NCBI GenBank assembly: GCA_964489785.1
Contig: CAZAZY010000021.1
Span: forward strand, 1-12,807
Length of the DNA stretch: 12,807 nt
Direction of reading: 5' to 3'
Source of the DNA: JAIPIY01 sp964489785
GTDB taxonomy: Bacteria; Patescibacteriota; Minisyncoccia; Phycocordibacterales; UBA1006
Shown: piece after piece, positions 1-6,199 of the stretch
Numbering within the stretch: position 1 is the stretch's first letter
Layout: every line of letters starts with the position of its first letter
The notes under the pieces: model-generated
Database searches by the model: none
What the model saw: the letters and a program-made list of their open reading frames with translations, nothing else
What the model was told of the DNA's origin: nothing
Made by a program: the position numbers and the translations under genes

Positions 1-695
1 CATTTATCACAATTTTCTTTACAAGAACCTTTATGCAAGCAATTCAACAAATGAGTTGCGTGTTCTTTTCCACCCAAACCAAATGCCAAACCACCAGCCA
101 ATGCCAACATAGCAACAATTCCAGTAAATAGAATTGCCAAGAATTGTGCAGCGATTCCCAATTCTGCCAATGCGAAAATAATTGCAAAGATCCAAATTGC
201 CCATTTTGCAATCATTCCTAGAAATCGAGCAGAAACGATGTGCATTGCTTTTGCACTACCTTCTACGGTTTTTGCAACTGCATGTGCCAATACTGATGCA
301 ACTAAAAGAATAACCGAAGCAACGATTACTTTTGGAAGATATACCAACACTACACCTGACAAGAAGATGTTAACCTGAGAAAGTCCTACAACGTCTAATG
401 CAGCTACCAAGAATACGATAACAAGGAACCATTTTACCAACCCTCCTAGAAATGCACCTGAATCCAATTTAAAACCCGCACTTTGTAATGTTGATTCAAA
501 ACCTGCTTGTTTCAACAAAGTATCTAGTTTCATCGAAGCCACTAAACGAGAAATACCTTTTTCTACTACTGCACCAATAAGCCATCCTACAATGAAGATA
601 ATAATTGCAATGATCAATTTTGGAAGAAACGCAATTGTTCCTATCCATAGACCTTGCAACGCTGATTGAATTTCTGTGATTCCACTAAGTTCCAT
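1..695 (-). CDS. MscS-like conserved TM-helix membrane protein, 3' end missing
   Basis: The reading frame starts at 695 and runs off the left edge, giving 231 residues with no stop. It is an integral membrane protein with hydrophobic stretches at about residues 15-47, 84-108, 113-142 and 158-206. The stretch GGLAFGLGGKEHA at 200-212 matches the pore-lining TM3 signature of small-conductance mechanosensitive channels and of the related conserved TM-helix repeat family (Pfam PF05552). A role in relieving osmotic stress is therefore likely but inferred; such short CPR proteins usually lack the cytoplasmic MscS vestibule. The visible end is Cys-rich (NCLHKGSCKENCDK), unusual for a channel tail. 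The start is supported by a TGGTATAAT promoter about 40 nt upstream; there is no Shine-Dalgarno motif. Confidence 0.82.
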   Translation of the reverse strand, partial: MELSGITEIQSALQGLWIGTIAFLPKLIIAIIIFIVGWLIGAVVEKGISRLVASMKLDTLLKQAGFESTLQSAGFKLDSGAFLGGLVKWFLVIVFLVAALDVVGLSQVNIFLSGVVLVYLPKVIVASVILLVASVLAHAVAKTVEGSAKAMHIVSARFLGMIAKWAIWIFAIIFALAELGIAAQFLAILFTGIVAMLALAGGLAFGLGGKEHATHLLNCLHKGSCKENCDK

Positions 696-743
696 ATAAA
701 TTATATAAGTTATCTTTTAATAATGAAGACCTTTTTCCCTTTT

Positions 744-752
744 ATTATACCA
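744..752 (-). promoter_or_regulatory. Extended -10 promoter of the MscS-like gene
   Basis: On the minus strand this reads TGGTATAAT, a perfect TGn plus TATAAT box. A weak -35 (TTGTTT) lies 15 nt upstream. Transcription would start near 737, giving a 5' leader of roughly 40 nt. It lies in the 76-bp gap after the regulator gene, which has no visible hairpin terminator of its own. Confidence 0.65.
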
Positions 753-771
753 TATACAAAAGAAAAACAAC

Positions 772-1413
772 CTACAATTCCACAGGTAAACTATTTAGGA
801 CGACATGATGTGGGAAGTCAAATACATCCCGAATCAGTTTGTCATACATATCCATACGATAGGTGAACTCTTCTTGGGTAAATAAAGCATACCGAATTTC
901 GCTTCCAATTTCTGATTCTACCTCGCGAACAGCGCGTTCAAAAAGATTTTTTTGTACACGATCCCCGACCAGCAACATATCGACTTCTCGTTCCCCATCC
1001 TGAAGAAATACCCCACTGAGAACAACTAATTTTAATTTACCTCCATTTTGCAAACGTTTTCCTAATGAACCATGATCAATTAATTGCGTATCTATCAATA
1101 ATGATCGCAATTGTCGTGCCAAAGGAAAATCAGGTGCCAATATCCACCCTTCTACTTTTTTTGTTTTATATTTTACTGGAGCATTTTTCTTTTTTGATCG
1201 AGAAGCAACAACAACTTCTTTTGAGAAGTTTTTCTTTTTCAAAAATCCTGATTTTAACAATTGCCCTATTTCTTTTTTCAAGATTGGAGCCTTTTCTCGC
1301 GTTCGTTCAACAATATCATCAATATCAAAAGGTGTTTCTGGTGAAGCCAAAAACAATCTCATAGCTTTTACCCGAGAAGCACTACCAAATATTTTTTCCA
1401 AAATGTCTATCAT
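772..1413 (-). CDS. Winged-helix regulator with nucleotidyltransferase-like domain
   Basis: This 213-residue protein has two parts. Residues 1-60 form a winged helix-turn-helix (FGSASRVKAMRLFLASPE, recognition region near EIGQLLKSGFLKKK). Residues about 85-213 form a nucleotidyltransferase-like domain with the family's pattern SGVF...REVDMLLVGD at 133-151, then IRYALFTQEEFTYR and the RDVFDFPHH tail. This architecture is widespread in Parcubacteria and usually annotated as a transcriptional regulator or nucleotidyltransferase; DNA binding is inferred and the regulated genes are unknown. The classical GSxxxG...DxD motif of active MNT enzymes is only partly kept (no GS, single VDML Asp), so catalysis is doubtful. 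A basic segment (SRSKKKNAPVKYKTKK, 71-86) joins the two parts. The start at 1413 is supported by a TGATATACT box ending 10 nt upstream. Confidence 0.85.
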   Translation of the reverse strand: MIDILEKIFGSASRVKAMRLFLASPETPFDIDDIVERTREKAPILKKEIGQLLKSGFLKKKNFSKEVVVASRSKKKNAPVKYKTKKVEGWILAPDFPLARQLRSLLIDTQLIDHGSLGKRLQNGGKLKLVVLSGVFLQDGEREVDMLLVGDRVQKNLFERAVREVESEIGSEIRYALFTQEEFTYRMDMYDKLIRDVFDFPHHVVLNSLPVEL

Positions 1414-1422
1414 ATGATTAGC

Positions 1423-1431
1423 AGTATATCA
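1423..1431 (-). promoter_or_regulatory. Extended -10 promoter giving a near-leaderless mRNA
   Basis: The minus strand reads TGATATACT. The ATG of the regulator gene begins 10 nt after the box, so transcription at the usual 6-8 nt would leave a leader of only about 2-4 nt. The -35 region lies in the N gap and cannot be checked. Confidence 0.55.
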
Positions 1432-1437
1432 TATCTA

Positions 1438-1537
1438 NNNNNNNNNNNNNNNNNNNNNNNNNNNNNNNNNNNNNNNNNNNNNNNNNNNNNNNNNNNNNNN
1501 NNNNNNNNNNNNNNNNNNNNNNNNNNNNNNNNNNNNN
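1438..1537. other. Assembly gap of 100 N
   Basis: Exactly 100 N separate the regulator's promoter from the rplL terminator. This is the usual scaffolding placeholder, so the true distance, and whether genes are missing here, is unknown. Confidence 0.98.
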
Positions 1538-1540
1538 ATA

Positions 1541-1580
1541 TACAAAAACACAACCCCATCGTTTCCGACGGGGTTGTGTT
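1541..1580 (-). terminator. Intrinsic terminator of the rplJ-rplL operon
   Basis: Inverted arms 1547-1557 and 1570-1580 form an 11-bp stem (AACACAACCCC). On the minus strand the stem continues through a G-U pair and TCG/CGA to a GAAA tetraloop and is followed by TTTTTG. On the plus strand the G-U pair becomes an A/C mismatch, so the hairpin serves the minus strand, 42 nt after the rplL stop. Confidence 0.92.
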
Positions 1581-1621
1581 ATAAGAGCAGGTGCCAAGGT
1601 TTTTCTTATCCTTTTTTTGAC

Positions 1622-2116
1622 TTATTTCAAAGCCACTTTTCCTCCAGCTTCTTCGATTTTCGCTTTCAATGCTTCTGCATCTTCTTTCTTCATTCCTTCT
1701 TTGATCACAGCAGGAAGATTGTCTACGATATCTTTTGCTTCTTTTAATCCAAGACCTAGAACGTCTTTGATTACTTTCATTACTGGGATTTTTGCTCCAC
1801 CATCTGAAGTCAATTCAACAGCAAATTCAGTTTGTTCATCTGCTCCAGCTCCAGCAGCCGCAGGACCTGCAGCAGCAACAGCAGTAGCTGATACACCAAA
1901 TTTCTTTTCAAATGTTTTTACTAATTCATTCAATTCCAAAACTGGCATTTTTTCAATTGCATCAACAATTGATTTGAATTTTTCTGGAACTTCTACAACT
2001 TCTTCAACAGCAGCTGCTTCTTTTGGAGCTTCAGCTTTTGGTGCTTCTGCTACAGGAGCTTCAGCTTGAGTTGTTTCTTCTGCCTCTACCTGAGGTGTAT
2101 TTGTTTCTTCTGACAT
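1622..2116 (-). CDS. rplL: 50S ribosomal protein bL12 (L7/L12) with N-terminal extension
   Basis: bL12 forms the ribosomal stalk: dimers bind uL10 through the N-terminal domain and recruit elongation and initiation factors through the C-terminal domain. Residues about 43-72 are the dimerisation domain (KFKSIVDAIEKMPVLELNELVKTFEKKFGVS is recognisable in pieces), 73-93 the Ala/Gly hinge (VAAAGPAAAGAGA), and about 95-164 the factor-binding domain with GLGLKEAKDIV and KEDAEALKAKIEEAGGKV. At 164 residues it is longer than the usual 120-130 because of an acidic Ala/Glu/Pro-rich extension of about 42 residues ahead of the normal start region. No internal Met offers a shorter start matching the usual N-terminus. 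It follows rplJ by 36 nt with no Shine-Dalgarno motif and is read as one operon. Confidence 0.96.
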   Translation of the reverse strand: MSEETNTPQVEAEETTQAEAPVAEAPKAEAPKEAAAVEEVVEVPEKFKSIVDAIEKMPVLELNELVKTFEKKFGVSATAVAAAGPAAAGAGADEQTEFAVELTSDGGAKIPVMKVIKDVLGLGLKEAKDIVDNLPAVIKEGMKKEDAEALKAKIEEAGGKVALK

Positions 2117-2152
2117 ATAGTATCTATTATTTTCTTATAAACACGGAACTTG

Positions 2153-2644
2153 TTATGCTTTTGTCTTTGCGACCTCGTTTAACGCAATTGCAAATCGTTG
2201 TATTGGTGAATTAATAATATTCACGAACATACCACGCAATGTTTGTAGAGGAGGAATCGTTGCAATTTCAGTCATCTCTGCCTGGTTTCGCAATACGTTT
2301 TCAAAAATTCCACCCAAAATCGCAAATGTCTTTTTGTGTGTTTGTTGAAATTCGTATGCAATACGTGCAGGAGCCAAAGGATCGTTTCCATAAGCAATGG
2401 CAACTTCGCCATCTAATTTTGGAAATTCTCCTGTGATTTTTGCAACTGAATCGATAGAACGACGAAGTAATGTTTTTCGTACTACTTTGTATTGCATTCC
2501 CTCTTGTCGCATAGCCAATCGCAATGCAAGTTCTTCCTTTACAGGAAGTCCGCGAAAGTGAACGAACACTGCAGATTCTGCATTATTGAAAATGTCAGAA
2601 ATTTCTTGCACTGATTGTTCTTTGTCTTTTCGTGTAATTGCCAT
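2153..2644 (-). CDS. rplJ: 50S ribosomal protein uL10
   Basis: uL10 is the base of the ribosomal stalk; it binds 23S rRNA and carries the bL12 dimers, and as L10(L12)4 it binds its own mRNA leader. The 163-residue product has the family pattern throughout: MAITRKDKEQSVQEISDIFNNAESAVFVHFRGL at the start (shown in part), KVVRKTLLRRSI near 53-64, and IPPLQTLRGMFVNIINSPIQRFA before a helical tail that should bind bL12. Length is normal. It is the first gene after an L10 leader and attenuator, with rplL 36 nt downstream. The ATG at 2644 is the only start that keeps the conserved N-terminus; no ribosome binding site precedes it, but a 7-bp inverted repeat lies 18 nt upstream. Confidence 0.97.
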   Translation of the reverse strand: MAITRKDKEQSVQEISDIFNNAESAVFVHFRGLPVKEELALRLAMRQEGMQYKVVRKTLLRRSIDSVAKITGEFPKLDGEVAIAYGNDPLAPARIAYEFQQTHKKTFAILGGIFENVLRNQAEMTEIATIPPLQTLRGMFVNIINSPIQRFAIALNEVAKTKA

Positions 2645-2661
2645 AGCGATATAATAACGCG

Positions 2662-2678
2662 AACAGATGTTATCTGTT
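2662..2678 (-). promoter_or_regulatory. Short hairpin or operator between attenuator and rplJ
   Basis: AACAGAT (2662-2668) and ATCTGTT (2672-2678) are perfect inverted 7-bp arms with a 3-nt centre. It lies after the attenuator and 17 nt before the rplJ ATG, so it would form in the read-through mRNA or could be a protein site. The role is unknown. Confidence 0.4.
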
Positions 2679-2686
2679 TATCTAAT

Positions 2687-2708
2687 AAAAAAGCACCCAA
2701 TGAGGTGC
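2687..2708 (-). terminator. Attenuator terminator in the rplJ leader
   Basis: On the minus strand GCACC, a short loop and GGTGC form a compact hairpin directly followed by six T. It stands after the L10 leader and before rplJ, where premature termination would lower synthesis when L10(L12)4 is in excess. ACCTC of its 5' arm can instead pair with GAGGT of the leader (five pairs), an antiterminator-type alternative. Confidence 0.85.
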
Positions 2709-2747
2709 AAATGTAGACAGGATATATAGCCTTTTTAAAAAAGGAAA

Positions 2748-2814
2748 TATGTTCGACCTCGGGAGGCAATTTAATCCACTGTTGTGGAAGCCAGCCGTCT
2801 ACAGTACGCACATA
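2748..2814 (-). ncRNA. Ribosomal protein L10 leader (autoregulatory)
   Basis: The minus-strand RNA closes with TATGTGCG (2814-2807) pairing with CGAACATA (2755-2748), 7 of 8 pairs. Inside are the conserved GTAGAC, a TCCAC/GTGGA hairpin (2775-2788), TTAAA and CCGAGGT, which I recognise from L10 leaders of Firmicutes and other bacteria. GTAGACGG and its neighbour T can also form nine pairs with CCTGTCTACA at 2712-2720, upstream of the attenuator. Known L10 leaders bind the L10(L12)4 complex and control read-through of a downstream terminator; the same layout is present here. The predicted transcription start falls at the first base of the closing stem. Confidence 0.88.
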
Positions 2815-2818
2815 CAGA

Positions 2819-2846
2819 AATATATCATTTTTTGGAACAAAGTCAA
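2819..2846 (-). promoter_or_regulatory. rplJ-rplL promoter
   Basis: The minus strand has TTGACT (2846-2841), a 16-bp spacer, and TATATT (2824-2819) preceded by TGA, an extended -10. Transcription is expected at 2811-2813, exactly where the L10 leader begins. The promoter lies 40 nt after the stop of the upstream small gene, so the ribosomal operon has its own promoter. Confidence 0.8.
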
Positions 2847-2886
2847 GAACCGTTACGTCCCTGTATGCCATACACAGACATGCACC

Positions 2887-3036
2887 CTATTGGTTTTGGA
2901 CTGGGGTTGCGGTGATAACAGCGCTGTTTGGCTGTCCGTTAGATTCTTCGTACATTGACGAAAAAATCAAACCCCCTATTCCCAATAACACGAGAAGGGA
3001 AAATATTATGACATTCATGATAAATGCTCGTGTCAT
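2887..3036 (-). CDS. Small single-pass membrane protein, 49 residues
   Basis: The product starts MTRAFIMN, has one hydrophobic segment (residues about 8-28, IIFSLLVLLGIGGLIFSS inside) and ends in a polar, Pro/Gln/Asn-rich tail (ESNGQPNSAVITATPVQNQ). I do not recognise a family. The in-frame ATG at 3075 would lengthen it by 13 residues but lies inside the terminator of the preceding gene; the ATG at 3036 sits 7 nt after a TGCTATACT box and is preferred, implying a leaderless mRNA. Basic residues before the membrane segment suggest an N-in orientation with the tail outside. No Cys lipobox is present. It could be a signal-anchored secreted peptide or a small stress protein; coding status rests on the promoter and the composition. 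Confidence 0.6.
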   Translation of the reverse strand: MTRAFIMNVIIFSLLVLLGIGGLIFSSMYEESNGQPNSAVITATPVQNQ

Positions 3037-3042
3037 ATTTGT

Positions 3043-3051
3043 AGTATAGCA
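3043..3051 (-). promoter_or_regulatory. Extended -10 promoter, predicted leaderless start
   Basis: The minus strand reads TGCTATACT, followed by six bases and then ATG of the 49-residue gene. Transcription 7 nt after the box would begin at the A of the start codon. Confidence 0.6.
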
Positions 3052-3060
3052 TGAGTATAT

Positions 3061-3098
3061 TATTTTAAAAACCACCCTTCTGGGTGGTTTTTAAAATA
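3061..3098 (-). terminator. Terminator of the GLUG-repeat protein gene
   Basis: A perfect 17-bp inverted repeat (arms 3061-3077 and 3082-3098, core AAAAACCACCC/GGGTGGTTTTT) with a 4-nt loop. It follows the 987-residue gene by 22 nt and has T tracts on both strands, so it could act in both directions. Only the minus strand has a gene feeding it. Confidence 0.92.
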
Positions 3099-3120
3099 TC
3101 TATCTTATATAAATTACAAA

Positions 3121-6084
3121 CTAGTTGTTCCCAAACACTGCAAAAAGTTTTACCCATGTTGCAGGTCCAACTATTCCATCTGGTTGGAGGCCATGTTGTC
3201 GTTGAAATGCTTTTACTGCAGCATCAGTGATAGTAATAAATCTTCCTGATTGCGGCTGTACTCCTAACCAACGTTGTACCAATAATACTGATTCCCCTGT
3301 TGAGCCAATACGCAATATTGGTTGTGGTGTATTTGGTGTTGTTGGTGCAGATTGATTATTAGATAATTCTGCTAACAGTTTTTGCAATCGTGCTACTTCG
3401 GCCATCAGTGATTGTACTGTTTTTTGTTGTGTATCTGATGTTGTGGTAATACCTAATTGTGCCAAGAATGTTGATGATGCTGAACCACCAGAAGATCGGC
3501 GAGGTTGTTCGGGTTCGTTATCACAAGAAAGTGTAGCGAAGCTTATTTCTTCTCCAATACCCAGACCAGCAAAACCTTCAAATCCCCCACTGAGATAAGC
3601 TAATGGTCGAACATAATAGGTTGTATCACACTCAAAGAAATCAAGAGAAAATTCATATTCAAAAGGTGCTGAAAATGCAGTTTCTTGACTTCCATCACCA
3701 TAATTTGATGGATACAACTGTGCCATTTGTGAAAAGATATTTTGCGAATACGCAGGCAATTGTTCATCGGTATAGCTTTCTGTACCCCAGAAGAATCCAT
3801 ACCCATCCGCTTCACCATCGGTAATAGTTGCACTGATTGTTGCAGAATTTTTTGTAATATCAGAAACCACGGGTTCAGAAATTTCAATCAATGCAAGACC
3901 CGTTGATTCCCATATGAATTTTGGATATCCATCGTTTTCATCATCTATCGACCAAATATCTTCAAAATCCCATCCAACATCGGTAAATGTAGACGAGGTC
4001 TGCATGGTCAAAGTATCTTCTCCGACAACCGCAGTACAATCCCCATCTTCACAGGCACTCAATTGACCACTGGATTCTGTATCAAAAAATGAATCCGTAA
4101 TAATACGATCATCTTCACCAATATAATTAATCCCAATAAATCCACCGACATTTTCACCTATACCAACAACAGCTCCGCGTGCATATGCATTATCTATTTT
4201 CGCAATAAAAACATATCCACCAAAACCTCCTACCTCATCGCGTCCCGTTACTGAACCACCAGCATATACATCTGTGAAATCAGATACATAGCTTGTTCCC
4301 ACAAATCCCCCCACACCATCTTGCCCAGAAACATTACCACGAGCTGAAACTTCATAATAATATGCTCCAGGACCTTCACATCCATCTGATCCTGTAAAAC
4401 CTCCAACCGAATCATTTCCAGTAACATTTCCTAATGCATACGCTCGTAAAAATGTAGGTCCGCAATATGCACCCCCAACAAAACCTCCTACAGTATCAAT
4501 ACCTTGGGCATTTCCCGTAGCATAGACATCTTCAAGACTAGCTTCATCTGTTATTTGTCCAGCAAATCCACCAACATGACCTCCCTCTGCAGTTACTGAA
4601 CCCGTTGCAAAACTAGATGTGATAGTTGAAGTTCCTGCTATTTGCCCAACAAATCCCCCTGAATAACCTCCTTCTGATGTCACCGTACCATACGCATAAC
4701 TATCCGACACCAAAGAATTGCTAATCATTCCAGCAAATCCACCAGAATAATCACCACTTTTTGCAAACAAACCTTCATCAAAAGTTGCAAATACATCTCC
4801 TGTGGCGTATACAGTATCAATTTCAGAATCATATATTTGACCAAAAGCACCTCCAATATATTCACCACCGTCCACAGTGGCATTTGTATCACTTTCGATT
4901 ACCGTGGAATTATTTAATGCACCAACCAACCCCCCAATAATATTTCCAGACCCATGCACGGTTCCATCGGTTACTGTGAGTCCTGTTGCGGTACTCATAT
5001 CGGTAAGATATCCTGCAATCCCTCCTCCGTGATATGACAAGTATGCACGAACCATTCCTGAAGTATTTGTAAGGTGTTCCAGGGTAACCCCTGAACCAAA
5101 TCCAAGAAATCCTCCGGTATATGAACCACCTACAACACGCGGATTATCAAGAGTGATATTTTTAATAGTTGCATTCGTTGCATAACCAATTAATCCATCA
5201 TACTGAGCTTCTTTTCTAAAAATCCATAAATCAGAAATGGTGTACCCTTGCCCATCGAGCACTCCAGTAAATCCAGAACCTGTATTAATCGCATCGTCCT
5301 GCCCAATTGGCTCAAATCCCTTGTATCCGTTATTATTTACAATCTCATATGAATCAGGAATCAATTCACCCCCAACAATACCATCCACCCATTCATCTGT
5401 ATTAGGATTCCATTCACTAGTTTCAGAACAATCAATGTTAGTAACCAAAACATAATAAGCATCTAATTCTTGGTTCATTGCCTGTAATTGTTCGCAAGTT
5501 TGTATTTGATAAGGATCATTTTCTGATCCGTCCCCACCAGCAAATTCAACAAGCTCTTCTTCAAGGAGCTCAAATGCAAACCCATTCTCAGGTGTATCAA
5601 CAAGGTTAGCTCCGTTATCAGCAGTACCAAACGCTGAAACTGTATAGATTCCTGCCGTGTCATGGTTTATTACATTGTTTATGGTGACAACAATAGGAGT
5701 AAGCGCTGGAACATCTTCAGCAATACGTATTTCAAAAAAACTCCAAAAACCATCAGTATATCCAGAACCTTCGGTAATTGTTGCAGGTACTCCATTCAAA
5801 GTTACCGTTGCATCATCACCATCGAGACCATTAAAATCAAAGAATGCATCGCCGTAAGTAGTTCCAAAAAGCCCCCGAAATACATAATGAAGACTTGCTG
5901 AATCAACAAATGTTTCATTAGTATATTCAAATGTTAATGTGTTGGTTTCTGAAATGATATCACTTGTCCATGTAAAAGAAGTGTCAGTTAATGTTCCAGC
6001 AAACACATTCTGAAAAACAAAAAACAAGCCAATAATCAATCCCAAAAATCCAATAAAAAATTTGTTTGTAAATAATAACCGCAT
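3121..6084 (-). CDS. Secreted GLUG-repeat surface protein with PG-binding domain
   Basis: A 987-residue exported protein. A signal peptide covers residues 1-29 (cleavage likely FQNVFA|GTLT). Residues 30-172 form a beta-rich domain shared with the 1206-residue neighbour. Residues 183-310 are the usual entry to a GLUG beta-helix (GDGSENDPYQIQTCEQL, then GFTGVLDGQGYTISDL). About 320-655 carry some twelve GLUG repeats (GGFVG/GGFAG followed by YATGNV-like strands). The repeat block ends with the typical SFFDTESSGQ and GWDFEDIWSIDD...GYPKFIWE. Residues 735-855 look like a fibronectin-III-like domain. Then come RRSSGGS (862-868), a coiled coil (889-910), a Pro/Thr linker and PG_binding_1 (922-987). 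It probably sits on the cell wall as an adhesin or surface-layer accessory; its ligand is unknown. The start is set by the signal peptide and an upstream TGGTATACT box. Confidence 0.9.
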   Translation of the reverse strand: MRLLFTNKFFIGFLGLIIGLFFVFQNVFAGTLTDTSFTWTSDIISETNTLTFEYTNETFVDSASLHYVFRGLFGTTYGDAFFDFNGLDGDDATVTLNGVPATITEGSGYTDGFWSFFEIRIAEDVPALTPIVVTINNVINHDTAGIYTVSAFGTADNGANLVDTPENGFAFELLEEELVEFAGGDGSENDPYQIQTCEQLQAMNQELDAYYVLVTNIDCSETSEWNPNTDEWVDGIVGGELIPDSYEIVNNNGYKGFEPIGQDDAINTGSGFTGVLDGQGYTISDLWIFRKEAQYDGLIGYATNATIKNITLDNPRVVGGSYTGGFLGFGSGVTLEHLTNTSGMVRAYLSYHGGGIAGYLTDMSTATGLTVTDGTVHGSGNIIGGLVGALNNSTVIESDTNATVDGGEYIGGAFGQIYDSEIDTVYATGDVFATFDEGLFAKSGDYSGGFAGMISNSLVSDSYAYGTVTSEGGYSGGFVGQIAGTSTITSSFATGSVTAEGGHVGGFAGQITDEASLEDVYATGNAQGIDTVGGFVGGAYCGPTFLRAYALGNVTGNDSVGGFTGSDGCEGPGAYYYEVSARGNVSGQDGVGGFVGTSYVSDFTDVYAGGSVTGRDEVGGFGGYVFIAKIDNAYARGAVVGIGENVGGFIGINYIGEDDRIITDSFFDTESSGQLSACEDGDCTAVVGEDTLTMQTSSTFTDVGWDFEDIWSIDDENDGYPKFIWESTGLALIEISEPVVSDITKNSATISATITDGEADGYGFFWGTESYTDEQLPAYSQNIFSQMAQLYPSNYGDGSQETAFSAPFEYEFSLDFFECDTTYYVRPLAYLSGGFEGFAGLGIGEEISFATLSCDNEPEQPRRSSGGSASSTFLAQLGITTTSDTQQKTVQSLMAEVARLQKLLAELSNNQSAPTTPNTPQPILRIGSTGESVLLVQRWLGVQPQSGRFITITDAAVKAFQRQHGLQPDGIVGPATWVKLFAVFGNN

Positions 6085-6124
6085 ACTAATAAATAAAAAA
6101 ATAATAAACGCACGTTACATGTAT

Positions 6125-6133
6125 AGTATACCA
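6125..6133 (-). promoter_or_regulatory. Extended -10 promoter of the GLUG-repeat gene
   Basis: The minus strand reads TGGTATACT, with transcription expected near 6118 and an A/T-rich leader of about 35 nt without a Shine-Dalgarno motif. No good -35 is visible, as is usual for extended -10 promoters. Confidence 0.65.
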
Positions 6134-6155
6134 CGCGAACAAATTACAACACAAC

Positions 6156-6182
6156 AAAAAACCACCCATGAGGTGGTTTTTT
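6156..6182 (-). terminator. Terminator of the PA14/beta-helix gene
   Basis: Arms AAAAAACCACC (6156-6166) and GGTGGTTTTTT (6172-6182) form an 11-bp stem with a 5-nt loop and T tracts in both directions. It lies 18 nt after the stop of the 1206-residue gene. The arm sequence resembles the terminator at 3061-3098. Confidence 0.92.
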
Positions 6183-6199
6183 GAATTCAAGATCCGCTA

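Noticed and set aside
700..705. TATAAT close to the MscS-like start
   Set aside because: Only 4 nt before the ATG, so transcription would start inside the gene; the TGGTATAAT at 744-752 is better placed.
1617..2069. Long plus-strand frame opposite rplL
   Set aside because: Mirror of the Ala/Glu-rich coding sequence; Ser/Ala/Thr low-complexity product without promoter.
2539..2871. Open frame of 110 codons overlapping rplJ on the same strand
   Set aside because: It runs through the L10 leader and attenuator and overlaps the start of rplJ in another frame; composition is not protein-like.
3037..3075. Upstream ATG at 3075 for the 49-residue protein
   Set aside because: It lies within the terminator hairpin and ahead of the promoter box, so it would not be on the mRNA.
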